Assembly (NCBI GenBank): GCA_024224295.1
Contig: JAAENN010000177.1
Location: 64,079-128,078, forward strand
Direction of reading: 5' to 3'
Origin: Shimia sp.
Lineage (GTDB): Bacteria > Pseudomonadota > Alphaproteobacteria > Rhodobacterales > Rhodobacteraceae
DNA length: 64,000 nucleotides
Under the pieces are notes generated by a model. That model was not told where the DNA came from and did not search any database. It was given only the letters and a program-made list of their open reading frames with translations. Shown in pieces: positions 42,705 to 52,041 of this stretch (position 1 is its first letter; every line of letters starts with the position of its first letter). The translations under genes were made by a program, and so were the position numbers.

Positions 42705-43755
42705 AGTCGAAGATACCGGCGACACGTCCAAGCAGCATAAAGGCCCGGGCAGTGCGGGTTTCTGATAGAGCGGCTATGTCCGCATCAGAAGCAGTTTGCT
42801 CAAACTCTACAAAACATTTGTCAAAGCGCCGCAAGAAGTGATGCGCAGCGTCCCGAAAGATTGGATCTTGTTTCATTCTGCCAGCTGCCAATGCCAACGA
42901 ACTGCGATCTCGCACACCGCCAAGCGCAGCAATTGGTTTCCCACGTTCACCTTCTGCGAACTGACGCCAGATTTCCGGGCGTGCCAGGTCAGGGCGTAGA
43001 TCGTCCATATAAATGCCGTCTTGACTTAAAAGCGTGAGAACGTCCTGACTGGCTTGAATGAGCTTGGCAGCCTGACGATCACGCAAAGCTTTACGCAATG
43101 CTGCGAAACCTTCTGCATCGTCCGCGTTTTCTGGGAAGTTCAGGGCCTGGATGAAATCATTGCGCGGCAGAGGAGGCGACAATTCTTCCGCTGGGGTGCC
43201 TAACGCCAGCGTCCCTTGATCCGCTAAGTCTTCTGTCGGAGTTTCAACTTCCGCGAGTTTGCGAATGCCCTCATCTCGTTCGCGACTGGAAGAGAATGTT
43301 GCTAGGGCCGTTTCTGTTTTCCGTGTCGCTGCTGCGATCTCATCCAGCTTCTTCGCTACCGATGGCTCTACGCGATGTTGTGCCTGTGCGCCTTGGGCCT
43401 GATTGACGTAAGTTCGGCGCATTGCATCGATTGCCGCCTGAAGTCGTGCGCTCTCCTCTCTCATCACGCGGGAAGAACGCGCCGCAGTTGCGGCTACCCA
43501 AATCATTGCAACGGGCATAAAAACGGCCGTCAGTGTCATCAGGAATTGCAGACCACTTTTGCCATCAACTGGATTGTGCTCCAACACCAGAAAAAACACA
43601 ACGGACCCAATCAACCAAACGAAACTAAGTCCTACCGCGATCAGTTCGATCGAGGTGACTTTTGGCCCGTTTGGTTTGTCATAGATGCCCAGCGGGGTTG
43701 ATTGGGAATCGGTTTCGTCTTTCATGCGGTGCCGCATCTTAACTATTTGGTTCAC
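42703..43755 (-). CDS. Uncharacterised membrane protein with coiled coil
   Basis: 350 aa. Two transmembrane helices (about residues 38-60 and 70-92) are followed by a likely coiled coil (95-165) and a long soluble C-terminal region with many charged residues. I do not recognise the family. The GTG at 43755 overlaps the greA stop (GTGA); ATG codons at 43737 and 43725 are possible alternatives since no ribosome binding site is clear. Co-transcribed with greA. Confidence 0.65.
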   Translation of the reverse strand: MNQIVKMRHRMKDETDSQSTPLGIYDKPNGPKVTSIELIAVGLSFVWLIGSVVFFLVLEHNPVDGKSGLQFLMTLTAVFMPVAMIWVAATAARSSRVMREESARLQAAIDAMRRTYVNQAQGAQAQHRVEPSVAKKLDEIAAATRKTETALATFSSSRERDEGIRKLAEVETPTEDLADQGTLALGTPAEELSPPLPRNDFIQALNFPENADDAEGFAALRKALRDRQAAKLIQASQDVLTLLSQDGIYMDDLRPDLARPEIWRQFAEGERGKPIAALGGVRDRSSLALAAGRMKQDPIFRDAAHHFLRRFDKCFVEFEQTASDADIAALSETRTARAFMLLGRVAGIFD

Positions 43756-44243
43756 TGGAAAGAGATACTAAGAACTTCGTAACTTTTCTCGCCTCCGGGG
43801 GTGCGGACTTCGACACTGTCACCCTCCTCTTTACCGATCAGGGCGCGGGCGATGGGTGATTTGATGTTCAACAGGCCTTTTTCAACATTGGCTTCGTGTT
43901 CGCCAACGATTTGCCATGTTTTTTCTTCGTCGGTATCTTCATCTACCAAAGTCACGGTGGCACCAAACTTTATGGTGCCGGAGAGAGACGCAGGGTCAAT
44001 CACTTCGGCCAGACCAATTACCGCCTCAAGCTCTTTTATGCGGCCTTCGATGAAGCCCTGCTTTTCGCGCGCAGAGTGATATTCTGCATTTTCTTTAAGG
44101 TCACCAAGCTCGCGTGCAGAGGCAATTGCCTCGATGATCGCGGGTCGTTCCACCGTTTTTAACTGCTTCAATTCCGCTTCGAGCGCCGAGTGGCCGGCGC
44201 GGGTCATTGGTATTTTTTCCATGGGTGCGGTCCCGTTGGTCAT
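43752..44243 (-). CDS. greA: Transcription elongation factor GreA
   Basis: 163 aa; stimulates RNA cleavage by stalled RNA polymerase. The N-terminal coiled coil carries [18 protein letters not shown], with the acidic tip residues Asp and Glu needed for cleavage; the C-terminal FKBP-like domain contains [19 protein letters not shown] 44243 has AAGGTGG upstream; ATG 44222 begins the more usual MEKIPMT form. Confidence 0.97.
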   Translation of the reverse strand: MTNGTAPMEKIPMTRAGHSALEAELKQLKTVERPAIIEAIASARELGDLKENAEYHSAREKQGFIEGRIKELEAVIGLAEVIDPASLSGTIKFGATVTLVDEDTDEEKTWQIVGEHEANVEKGLLNIKSPIARALIGKEEGDSVEVRTPGGEKSYEVLSISFQ

Positions 44244-44473
44244 TGGCCACCTTAAAGGAAGGGCGGCGGGTCTATTTATATACTAGCACGGCAGAGTGCC
44301 CTGAGACCTCTTTCAAATGCAAGAGCGTGAACCAATGCAAGGAGAAATGTGGTGTAGAGCTGCAAAATTGCGCAAATGGGGCGAAATGTCGTGGGGTTCC
44401 GATTGACGGATTGAATATAGTCAGGCTAGCAGGTGCGAAAGATTATTACCCAGCGATCCGAAAGGGGAAGCCA

Positions 44474-46123
44474 ATGTCGGAAATCGAACGCGAAGCCATG
44501 GAGTATGACGTGGTCATCGTTGGTGCAGGCCCCGCCGGCCTGTCAGCCGCGATCCGTCTGAAACAACTGGACTCTGATCTCGATGTTGTTGTTCTTGAAA
44601 AGGGGTCTGAGGTTGGCGCGCACATTCTATCAGGCGCGGTACTGGATCCTTGCGGCTTAAATGCACTGATTCCGGATTGGAAAGAAAAAGGCGCGCCGTT
44701 GAATACGCCTGTAAAAGAAGACAACTTCTACATGCTGGGTGAAGCGGGCGAAATTCGTGTGCCAAACTTCCCAATGCCGCCGCTGATGAACAACCACGGC
44801 AACTATATTGTGTCCATGGGCAACGTGTGTCGCTGGATGGCGGAACAGGCGGAAGAGCTTGGCGTGGAAATCTTCCCTGGGATGGCCTGCTCCGAGTTGG
44901 TCTACGGCGACAATGGCGAAGTCAAGGGTGTCGTCGCTGGTGTCTTTGGTCTGGAAGAAGACGGGTCTTATGGTCCAAACACTGAGCCGGGCATGGAGTT
45001 GCATGGCAAATATGTGTTCCTGTCTGAAGGTGTGCGCGGATCCCTCGCAAAAGAGGTGATTGCGAAGTACAATCTGCAGGACGGCAAAGAGCCTCAGAAA
45101 TTTGGTGTTGGCATGAAAGAGATCTGGGAGATCGACCCAACTAAGCACAACCTTGGTGAAGTAACCCACACTATGGGGTGGCCATTGGGCAGCAACGCAG
45201 GTGGAGGCTCCTTCATCTATCATCTCGAAAACAATCAAGTATATGTCGGTTTTGTGGTGCATCTGAATTACAAAAACCCACATCTCTTCCCTTACATGGA
45301 ATTCCAGCGCTTCAAACACCATCCGAAGGTTGCGGAACTGTTGGAGGGCGGCAAACGTGTGGCCTATGGAGCGCGGGCGATCTCGGAAGGCGGTTATCAG
45401 TCCATGCCCAAAATGGTGGCACCTGGTGTGGCGCTCTTGGGCTGTTCCGTAGGTATGGTCAACGTGCCGCGCATCAAAGGCAACCACAATGCGATGCTGT
45501 CCGGCAAGGCAGCGGCAGAAGCGGCTTTTGATGCAATCAAAGCGGAGCGTTCGGGTGACGAGCTTACGGCATACGAAACCGAAGTGCGCAGCGGCGCGAT
45601 TGGCAAGGACCTGAAGAAGGTGCGCAATGTGAAGCCGATCTGGTCCAAATGGGGCCTGACAGCTTCCCTGATGCTTGGCGGTTTGGACATGTGGACCAAC
45701 ACGCTTGGTTTCTCTCTTTTTGGCACGGTCAAGCACGGCAAGAATGACGCCGAGGCCACTGAAGAAGCGAGTAAGCACAAGCCGATTGATTACCCGAAAC
45801 CAGACGGAAAACTGTCCTTTGATCGCCTGACAAATGTCAGCTTCTCGATGACCAATCATGAAGAAAGTCAGCCATGCCACCTGCGTCTTTCGGATGACAG
45901 TGTGCCTGTCTTGGTGAACCTGCCGAAATTCGCGGAGCCTGCGCAGCGGTATTGTCCGGCTGGTGTGTATGAGGTGGTTGAGGAAGAGGGAAAGGCCCCA
46001 CGCTTCGTTGTGAACTTCCAAAACTGCGTGCATTGCAAAACTTGCGATATCAAAGATCCAAGTCAAAACATCACATGGGTCACACCACAGGGCGGCGACG
46101 GGCCAAACTACCCAAACATGTGA
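44474..46123 (+). CDS. Electron transfer flavoprotein-ubiquinone oxidoreductase
   Basis: 549 aa; moves electrons from ETF (fed by acyl-CoA dehydrogenases) to ubiquinone at the inner membrane. FAD motif VIVGAGPAGLSAAIRL near residue 15-30, HILSGAVLDP, and a C-terminal 4Fe-4S domain with cysteines at RYCPAGVYE and NCVHCKTCDIKDPSQNITW. GGGGAAG ribosome binding site before ATG 44474; an upstream open frame of 89 codons is not conserved. It would serve the acyl-CoA dehydrogenase encoded at 34 kb. Confidence 0.96.
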   Translation: MSEIEREAMEYDVVIVGAGPAGLSAAIRLKQLDSDLDVVVLEKGSEVGAHILSGAVLDPCGLNALIPDWKEKGAPLNTPVKEDNFYMLGEAGEIRVPNFPMPPLMNNHGNYIVSMGNVCRWMAEQAEELGVEIFPGMACSELVYGDNGEVKGVVAGVFGLEEDGSYGPNTEPGMELHGKYVFLSEGVRGSLAKEVIAKYNLQDGKEPQKFGVGMKEIWEIDPTKHNLGEVTHTMGWPLGSNAGGGSFIYHLENNQVYVGFVVHLNYKNPHLFPYMEFQRFKHHPKVAELLEGGKRVAYGARAISEGGYQSMPKMVAPGVALLGCSVGMVNVPRIKGNHNAMLSGKAAAEAAFDAIKAERSGDELTAYETEVRSGAIGKDLKKVRNVKPIWSKWGLTASLMLGGLDMWTNTLGFSLFGTVKHGKNDAEATEEASKHKPIDYPKPDGKLSFDRLTNVSFSMTNHEESQPCHLRLSDDSVPVLVNLPKFAEPAQRYCPAGVYEVVEEEGKAPRFVVNFQNCVHCKTCDIKDPSQNITWVTPQGGDGPNYPNM

Positions 46124-46150
46124 ACTAACACGCGGAAATTTTACCAAAAT

Positions 46151-46176
46151 ATGGGGCGACCAATGGGTCGCCCCAT
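46151..46176 (+). terminator. Strong stem-loop after the ETF-ubiquinone oxidoreductase gene
   Basis: 11-bp perfect stem ATGGGGCGACC / GGTCGCCCCAT with a 4-nt loop, 27 nt after the stop. No T run follows, so it is at best an imperfect terminator, or an mRNA-protecting hairpin. Confidence 0.55.
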
Positions 46177-46234
46177 TGCGTGTTGCCCCCCCCCCGACTA
46201 CCTTTGTTGAGAAGTCAGCGCATGGGAGTCTCAC

Positions 46235-47941
46235 GTGGCCGGTCAATTTTTCAAAACAGTGGCAATTTCCGCTCTATTGGCAACCACGTCTTTGCCCGTG
46301 CAGGCAGACGGGATGGCGGGGGCTTATTTGGCGGCGCGTCAGGCCAGTTATGGCTCAGACTATGCCGCAGCTGCGCGATATTATAGCAATGCCCTTACCA
46401 ACGATCCAAGTAACCCTGTGCTTCAGGAAAATGCGGTTTTGGCTTTCCTTTCGCTTGGCCAAATCGATCGTGCGATGCCAATCGCCCGCAAGATGGACGC
46501 AGATGGCCATCAAAGCCAGCTTGCGGAAATGGCGATCACAGCGGGTCTGGTTGAGGATGAGAACTACAGCGAGCTTGTTGATCGTTTAGAGGCTGCGGGT
46601 GTTGGTCCCTTGGTAGACGGGTTGATGAAAGCCTGGGCACAAATTGGTCGCGGCGCAATGTCCGAAGCCCTTGCGGCCTTTGATGAAGTGTCAAAAGAAC
46701 AAGGGCTTGGAGGTTTTGCTGCTTACCACAAAGCGCTCGCACTTGCGTCGGTAGGAGACTTTGAGGGCGCACATGCTATTTTTCTCGAAGGCGCGATGAA
46801 TGGCATGCAGGCAACCCGACGCGGGGTAGTTAGCGAGGTTGAAATCCTTTCTCAGCTTGAGCGCAATGAGGATGCAATCCAACGTTTGGACGACGCTTTT
46901 GGAGGGGACCTTGATCCCGAATTGCGGATGTTGCGTGAGCGCCTTGTGGCGGGTGAAGTATTGCCTTTCACGCATGTGAGCTCAGCGGCCGACGGGATTG
47001 CAGAGGTGTACTTTTCCATCGCTAATGCGCTGCAGAATGAGGCAAACGCGGACTATACGATACTCTATGCGCGTCTGGCTGAGTACCTACGCCCCGATCA
47101 CACAGAAGCTTTGTTGCTAACCGCTGAGCTTCTGGAAACGCTAGGGCGATATGAACTGGCGTCGCAAACCTACCAGAAGGTGTCAGCGGATGATCCGTCC
47201 TTTCACGCCGCGGAGCTTGGTCGGGCGGAAGCCTTGCGTGAAGCCGGAAAAATTGAAGCGGCGATGGAAGTGCTGGAATCTCTGACACGCAGTCAGGCGG
47301 ACCTGCCTTACGTGCATACAGCGCTGGGTGATCTGCGACGACAAGAGAAAGATTATGAGGGGGCGATCTCGTCGTATGACACGGCCATAAGTCTCTACGA
47401 CACATTGGAAATGCGGCAGTGGTTCCTATTTTATGCCCGCGCTATTAGCCATGAGCGTCAGGACAACTGGGGAGCAGCGGAAGCGGATTTCCGCAAGGCG
47501 TTAGAGCTGAACCCTGAGCAGCCACAGGTACTGAACTATCTTGGGTATTCATTGGTAGAGAAGCAGATCAAGCTTGATGAGGCGTTGGACATGATCGAGC
47601 GAGCAGTCGCAGCTCGGCCAGACAGCGGTTATATTGTCGACAGCCTTGGTTGGGTCTTGTTCCGGCTTGGCCGCTATGAAGAGGCCGTGGGTCATATGGA
47701 GCGTGCAACCGAGTTGATGCCTGTGGACCCGGTTGTAACCGACCACTTGGGCGATGTGTATTGGGCGGTTGGACGTAAACTTGAAGCGCAGTTTCAGTGG
47801 CGTAGAGCGTTGAGTTTTGTTGATGAGGAAACTGCGGAAGAGGCCAAGCCAGACCGCATTCGGCGTAAACTTGAAGTCGGCTTAGACGTGGTGTTGGAAG
47901 AGGAAGGCGCGGAGCCTTTAGCAGCGACGCATGACAATTGA
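46235..47941 (+). CDS. Secreted tetratricopeptide repeat protein
   Basis: 568 aa; starts with GTG (GGGAG 8 nt upstream) and a signal peptide ending PVQA. TPR-like helical repeats run through most of the protein, clear examples being YAAAARYYSNALTNDPSNP (residues 43-61), YELASQTYQKVSADDP and the region PEQPQVLNYLGYSLVEK-x-x-x-LDEALDMIERAV. These fit an outer-membrane or periplasmic scaffold. A run of ten C lies 40 nt before the start. The end overlaps ispE by 11 bp; no functional link is evident. Confidence 0.85.
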   Translation: MAGQFFKTVAISALLATTSLPVQADGMAGAYLAARQASYGSDYAAAARYYSNALTNDPSNPVLQENAVLAFLSLGQIDRAMPIARKMDADGHQSQLAEMAITAGLVEDENYSELVDRLEAAGVGPLVDGLMKAWAQIGRGAMSEALAAFDEVSKEQGLGGFAAYHKALALASVGDFEGAHAIFLEGAMNGMQATRRGVVSEVEILSQLERNEDAIQRLDDAFGGDLDPELRMLRERLVAGEVLPFTHVSSAADGIAEVYFSIANALQNEANADYTILYARLAEYLRPDHTEALLLTAELLETLGRYELASQTYQKVSADDPSFHAAELGRAEALREAGKIEAAMEVLESLTRSQADLPYVHTALGDLRRQEKDYEGAISSYDTAISLYDTLEMRQWFLFYARAISHERQDNWGAAEADFRKALELNPEQPQVLNYLGYSLVEKQIKLDEALDMIERAVAARPDSGYIVDSLGWVLFRLGRYEEAVGHMERATELMPVDPVVTDHLGDVYWAVGRKLEAQFQWRRALSFVDEETAEEAKPDRIRRKLEVGLDVVLEEEGAEPLAATHDN

Positions 47942-48776
47942 GGCTTTTGCGCCTGCCAAGATCAATCTGACCCTTCATGTGACCGGACGGCGAGATGACG
48001 GATACCACCGTTTGGACTCCTTGGTCATGTTGACTGATTTTGGTGATCATCTGATGGTGGAGAAGTCGGCTGAAACCAGTTTGAACGTGGTTGGTCCAAT
48101 GGCGGACAGTGTTCCCACCGACCCGAGTAATTTGGTTGTCCGTGCCGCAGATCTCTTAGGGGTCACCGCAAAGATCACACTTGAGAAGTCGCTGCCTGCG
48201 ATGGCGGGAGTTGGCGGTGGGTCGTCAGATGGGGCGGCGGCGATACGCGCTTTGTGCGGTTTGTATGATCTTCCGGTGCCAAGTGCCGAAACACTTTCGG
48301 CTTTGGGCGCGGATGTGCCTGTGTGTATGGAGCCGGAGCTTGTGCGGATGCGCGGGATCGGCGATGAGATAGACCAACTGGACACAACGCCGGATTGGGC
48401 GATGATCCTCATAAATCCACGTGTGTTTGTTTCCACTCCTCATGTATTCGCAGCAATCAAGGAGCGCGATAACCCTTTGATGTCACATCCGTTTCCTGAA
48501 TGGAGTGATTTTGACAGCACCATTGAGTGGCTCTCTGAGCAGCGCAATGACATGCAGGAGGCAGCGGTGAGTTTGCAGCCCGTGATTGCTCAAGTGTTGG
48601 TCGAGCTGAACCAAACGAAAGGCTGTGCTTTGGCACGGATGTCCGGGTCGGGGGCGACGTGTTTTGCGATTTACACAACCGCATCCGAGCGGGACGCGGC
48701 ATTGGAGGCTTTGCGCCTCCAACATCCTGACTGGTGGTGCGTGGCGACGCAGCGGGTTGGGGCGCGGTTCGCTTAG
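47931..48776 (+). CDS. ispE: 4-diphosphocytidyl-2-C-methyl-D-erythritol kinase
   Basis: 281-aa GHMP kinase of the MEP isoprenoid pathway. Motif 1 APAKINLTLHV, the ATP-binding loop AGVGGGSSDGAAA (family GLGGGSSDAA) and motif 3 MSGSGATCFAIY are in place. Its end overlaps the converging prenyl synthase gene by 4 bp; both act in isoprenoid metabolism. Confidence 0.95.
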   Translation: MTIEAFAPAKINLTLHVTGRRDDGYHRLDSLVMLTDFGDHLMVEKSAETSLNVVGPMADSVPTDPSNLVVRAADLLGVTAKITLEKSLPAMAGVGGGSSDGAAAIRALCGLYDLPVPSAETLSALGADVPVCMEPELVRMRGIGDEIDQLDTTPDWAMILINPRVFVSTPHVFAAIKERDNPLMSHPFPEWSDFDSTIEWLSEQRNDMQEAAVSLQPVIAQVLVELNQTKGCALARMSGSGATCFAIYTTASERDAALEALRLQHPDWWCVATQRVGARFA

Positions 48777-49774
48777 TTCAAGCGGGCTACAACGTAGTCG
48801 GCGATGTCAGACAGCAGGCCTCGGATTTCGTGGTCCGGAAGCTTTTTCACCGCGTCCTTGGCTTTTTCTGCCCAGGCCAACGCGTCGTCGCGGGTGCGTG
48901 ACATGGTGTTGTATTTATCCATCAGGGCCAACGCATGATCTAGGTCGCCGTCTTCTTGGCGGCCTTTTTCAATTGTGCGTTCCCAGAAGCCGCGTTCCTC
49001 GTCGGTGGCCTGTGCAACGGCCTTGATCACTGGCAGCGTTAACTTTCTTTCGCGGAAATCGTCGCCCACGTTTTTACCGGTTTGGGCTGAGTCGCCCTGG
49101 TAGTCGAGCAGATCGTCAGCGATCTGGAAGGCGATGCCGAGGGCGTCGCCGTAGTCAAACAGGGCCTGCACATCCTCCGCCGACGCGCCCGCAATCACAC
49201 CGCCCACTTCGGTGGCGGCGGAGAACAGCGCGGCGGTCTTTCCTCGTACCACCTGCAGGTAAATGTCCTCGTTGGTCGAGAGGTCGGTGGCGGCAGTGAG
49301 TTGCAACACTTCGCCTTCTGCAATCGTGGCGGAGGCGTTGGACAGAATACGCAACACGTCAATGTTGTTGGTTTCGGTCATCAACTGGAAGCTGCGCGAG
49401 AACAGGTAGTCGCCCACCAATACCGAGCTTTTGTTGTCCCAAAGCAAATTGGCGGTTGGGCGTCCACGGCGCTGCTCACTTTCGTCGACCACATCATCGT
49501 GCAACAGGGTTGCTGTGTGGATGAACTCCACCGTTGCCGCCAAATGAACATGGTACGGACCGTCATAGCCGCAAAGTTTGGCCGCAGCCAAAGTCAGCAT
49601 GGGGCGCAGGCGCTTGCCGCCGGCGCCGACCAGATGCGCGGTGACTTCGGGAATGCGGGGGGCGTGTTTGGAGGCCATGCGCTCCGCGATCAGAGTGTTC
49701 ACCGCATCCATGTCATCGCGCAGGAGTACTGCGAGGGTTTCATGCGGTTTGCTGGCTGCGTGATCGAGACTCAT
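48773..49774 (-). CDS. Long-chain polyprenyl diphosphate synthase (ubiquinone side chain)
   Basis: 333 aa; trans-prenyltransferase that makes the octa- or decaprenyl tail of ubiquinone. First aspartate-rich motif LLHDDVVDESEQRRG, second motif QIADDLLDYQGD, and GAGGKRLRP. No bulky residue upstream of the first motif would limit the chain to C15-C20, consistent with a long-chain product. Two starts have ribosome binding sites: ATG 49774 (AGGAAG), which gives the usual MSLDHA opening, and ATG 49804 (GGGAG), which adds ten residues. Confidence 0.92.
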   Translation of the reverse strand: MSLDHAASKPHETLAVLLRDDMDAVNTLIAERMASKHAPRIPEVTAHLVGAGGKRLRPMLTLAAAKLCGYDGPYHVHLAATVEFIHTATLLHDDVVDESEQRRGRPTANLLWDNKSSVLVGDYLFSRSFQLMTETNNIDVLRILSNASATIAEGEVLQLTAATDLSTNEDIYLQVVRGKTAALFSAATEVGGVIAGASAEDVQALFDYGDALGIAFQIADDLLDYQGDSAQTGKNVGDDFRERKLTLPVIKAVAQATDEERGFWERTIEKGRQEDGDLDHALALMDKYNTMSRTRDDALAWAEKAKDAVKKLPDHEIRGLLSDIADYVVARLN

Positions 49775-49833
49775 TTTGGACTTCCTGTCGCGAGGGGTCG
49801 ACATTGGCCGCTCCCTAACCTTAGATCGTTATT

Positions 49834-50052
49834 ATGAAAGAGCTTTTGCGTAGCACAGATCCGACCACCATCGCCTTTGCCACAGCCCTGCTTCAGGGGG
49901 AGGGTATAGACTGCTTTGAAATGGACGTAAACATGAGCGTCCTTGAGGGCAGCATTGGCATATTGCCGCGCCGTTTGATGGTGCGCACCCAAGATTTGCA
50001 GCAAGCAGAACGGGTTATGCTAGATAACGAGATAGCCTTGGGGCGCTTCTGA
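49834..50052 (+). CDS. DUF2007 small protein
   Basis: 72 aa; a ferredoxin-like domain of the DUF2007 family with MKELLRSTDPTTIAFATALL and a Gly-x-Leu-Pro-Arg-Arg-Leu-x-Val end. Often encoded next to the downstream methyltransferase; a signalling role has been suggested for the family. It shares its stop codon base with the start of the next gene (TGATG), so the two are coupled. Confidence 0.82.
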   Translation: MKELLRSTDPTTIAFATALLQGEGIDCFEMDVNMSVLEGSIGILPRRLMVRTQDLQQAERVMLDNEIALGRF

Positions 50053-50804
50053 TGAGCGCGGCTTTAACGCAAAACGATTTTTTGAACGGACGCGTGACCC
50101 TATGGCAACCCAAAGGCGGCTATCGCGCCGGGGTTGATCCAGTTTTACTGGCTGCATCAATCCCTGCACAGTCCGGACAACAGATTTTGGAGCTTGGGAG
50201 CGGGGCTGGGGCGGCTTTCCTTTGCTTGGCGGCGCGGGTGCCAAATTTGGCGATACATGCGGTGGAAGTGCAACCCGAGTATGCGGCTTTGGCGCACCGC
50301 AATGCCAGAGACAATGATGCAGATGCGACCATTTGGGAAGGAGATCTGGCGGCGCTGCCTGCTGACCTGCGGCAGAGGCAGTTTGACCATGTTTTGGCCA
50401 ATCCTCCGTATTTCGATCGCACAGCTAGCACGGCGGCGCAGGACGCGGGGCGCGATATGGCTATGGGCGAGGATACCACTTTGTCCACCTGGGTGGAGGT
50501 TGCTGCCAAGCGCCTTGCGCCAAAGGGTACAGCGACGTTTGTGCATCGCGCGGAGCGGCTGCCGGATTTGCTCTCCGCTATGCAGGACGCGCTTGGCTCG
50601 TTGCAGGTGATGCCGCTACAGGCGCGAGCAGGGCGAGACGCCAACTTGGTGCTGGTCCGCGGGGTCAAAGGTGGGCGGGCAGCGTTTCGATTGCATGCGC
50701 CGGTACGCTTGCATGAGGGAGATGCGCATACCCACGATGGCGAGAGCTACACAGCGCAAATCCGTGCGGTTTTGCGCGATGGTGTGGCGCTGCCATTCCC
50801 TTAG
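50052..50804 (+). CDS. TrmN6-like tRNA1(Val) adenine-N6 methyltransferase
   Basis: 250-aa class I SAM-dependent methyltransferase. SAM-binding loop ILELGSGAGAAFLCLA near residue 45-60 and the catalytic NPPY (LANPPYFDRT) mark an N6-adenine methyltransferase of the YfiC/TrmN6 group, which modifies A37 of tRNA-Val in E. coli. Substrate is inferred from the family. Confidence 0.88.
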   Translation: MSAALTQNDFLNGRVTLWQPKGGYRAGVDPVLLAASIPAQSGQQILELGSGAGAAFLCLAARVPNLAIHAVEVQPEYAALAHRNARDNDADATIWEGDLAALPADLRQRQFDHVLANPPYFDRTASTAAQDAGRDMAMGEDTTLSTWVEVAAKRLAPKGTATFVHRAERLPDLLSAMQDALGSLQVMPLQARAGRDANLVLVRGVKGGRAAFRLHAPVRLHEGDAHTHDGESYTAQIRAVLRDGVALPFP

Positions 50805-50852
50805 ACCGTTAGCGCAACGTTCGGGTCAGCAAGGTTGTCCGATTCGGCCAAA

Positions 50853-50896
50853 TGTCACGTCGGTATCGCGTCGGTATTGCGACTGTTTCACGACGG
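50853..50896 (+). repeat. 44-bp element of four 11-bp units, copy B
   Basis: Inverted relative to copy A (38141-38184) on the plus strand, but in the same orientation relative to the upstream gene. Reading along the plus strand the units are TGTCACGTCGG, TATCGCGTCGG, TATTGCGACTG and TTTCACGACGG. It begins 48 nt after the methyltransferase stop codon and about 110 nt before the DUF465 gene, so it could also influence that gene. Confidence 0.8.
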
Positions 50897-51006
50897 CGTC
50901 GGCGAAAATTTTCCAGTGTTAAGAATATGTCACAAGTGGCGCGTGACAGGCGGCAAAAACTGTGATGCACTGGTCTCACTACATATTGTTTGCATAGGAG
51001 AACACG

Positions 51007-51171
51007 ATGAGCGTAAGCGCACACCTCGAAGAGCTGAAACGCAAGCACGAAGCCCTCTCTGACCAAGTCGAACAAGAACAACGTGCCCCAGGCAGCAGTG
51101 ATCTTGATGTCGCAGAACTCAAGAAGCAAAAACTCCGCCTTAAGGAAGAAATCACGCGATTATCCGCGTAA
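51007..51171 (+). CDS. DUF465 (YdcH-type) small coiled-coil protein
   Basis: 54 aa, too short for usual gene callers. Begins MSVSAHLEELKRKHEALSD and ends LKKQKLRLKEEITRL, the two helices of the DUF465 hairpin with the conserved L-K-x-x-K-L-x-L-K-E-E-I block. Its upstream region of about 200 nt holds repeat copy B. Function of the family is unknown. Confidence 0.88.
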   Translation: MSVSAHLEELKRKHEALSDQVEQEQRAPGSSDLDVAELKKQKLRLKEEITRLSA

Positions 51172-51174
51172 GCG

Positions 51175-52041
51175 CTAGCCAGATTTTAAGCTGGCGCGTG
51201 CGGCAAGGACCGCGCCGCCAGTGATCAGCAAAGCCGCCGCGCCCAGGTGTATCGTGGGCTCGGCAAACCCAGCCCCCACCAGAGCCAAAGTCGACAACAA
51301 CGGAGCCGCGTAAGAGGCGGTGCCCAAGAGTTGGATGTCGCCGCGTTTCACCCCCACATCCCAGACATAGAACGCCAGACCAACCGGGCCTAGGCCGAGG
51401 GCGAAGACGGACACCCAAGTGAGTGTGTCTGCGGGCCAGATGGTGTCTTCAAGCGCAAGGTGCAGCAGTGTGGAGAGCGCGGCGGTGCCCAGGCAAAAGA
51501 CCACCACGGAGACGGTGGGGATGTCGCCGAGACGGCGAGAGAGTAGAGAATAGCTCGACCAAGTGAAGGCGCAGGCGAGGGCAAGGCCATAACCGGGCAA
51601 ATGGGCCGGGTTGAAGCCGAGACCGCCGCCACCAATGATCAAGGCCGCGCCCAGGAAGCCAAGGCAGGCGCCAAACAGATGGCCTGCGCGCAGGCGTTCG
51701 CCAGGCAGGAGGCCGGACATCAATACAATCAGAAGGGGCCATAGGTAGGCGATCAGCCCAGCTTCGGCTGCGGGTGCGAGGCGCAGGGCGGAGAAATAGA
51801 GCGCGTGATAGCCAAACAGGCTGAGGCTGCCAAATAGGTAGACCTTGAAGGGTATGCTGCTCAGGGCGCGCCACTCGCCGGTGGCAATGGCCCAGATTAC
51901 CCCTAGCGTGCCGCCGATGGTGAAACACAGAGCATTAAGCATGAGTGGCGGCGTTGGGGCGCTGCCAACCGTAAAGAGGGCGAGTAGGGCCCAGAGCAGC
52001 ACAGCGATAAAGCCAACGGCGGTTGCTTTGGCGCGGGTCAT
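51175..52041 (-). CDS. EamA-family metabolite exporter (YddG-like)
   Basis: 288 aa with ten hydrophobic helices and an internal duplication, as in drug/metabolite transporters. The order of helices and FGYHALYFSALRLAPAAEAGLIAYLWPLLIVL-like stretch resemble aromatic amino-acid exporters such as YddG. The ATG at 52041 overlaps the LysR stop by 4 bp; with its regulator it forms one unit. Confidence 0.85.
   Translation of the reverse strand: MTRAKATAVGFIAVLLWALLALFTVGSAPTPPLMLNALCFTIGGTLGVIWAIATGEWRALSSIPFKVYLFGSLSLFGYHALYFSALRLAPAAEAGLIAYLWPLLIVLMSGLLPGERLRAGHLFGACLGFLGAALIIGGGGLGFNPAHLPGYGLALACAFTWSSYSLLSRRLGDIPTVSVVVFCLGTAALSTLLHLALEDTIWPADTLTWVSVFALGLGPVGLAFYVWDVGVKRGDIQLLGTASYAAPLLSTLALVGAGFAEPTIHLGAAALLITGGAVLAARASLKSG

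Noticed and set aside
43740-43757. AGTGAACCAA on the minus strand at the greA end, resembling the ECF -35 element
   Set aside because: It lies in coding sequence and no GTA follows at 17 nt.
44320-44360. GTGAACCAA block upstream of the ETF-ubiquinone oxidoreductase gene, resembling the ECF promoter motif
   Set aside because: The next GTAG lies at 20 nt rather than 17 and the rest does not match; probably chance.
44657-46246. Open frame of 529 codons on the minus strand across the ETF-ubiquinone oxidoreductase gene
   Set aside because: Antisense shadow of a strongly supported gene; its translation is rich in His, Arg and Val in a way typical of such shadows.
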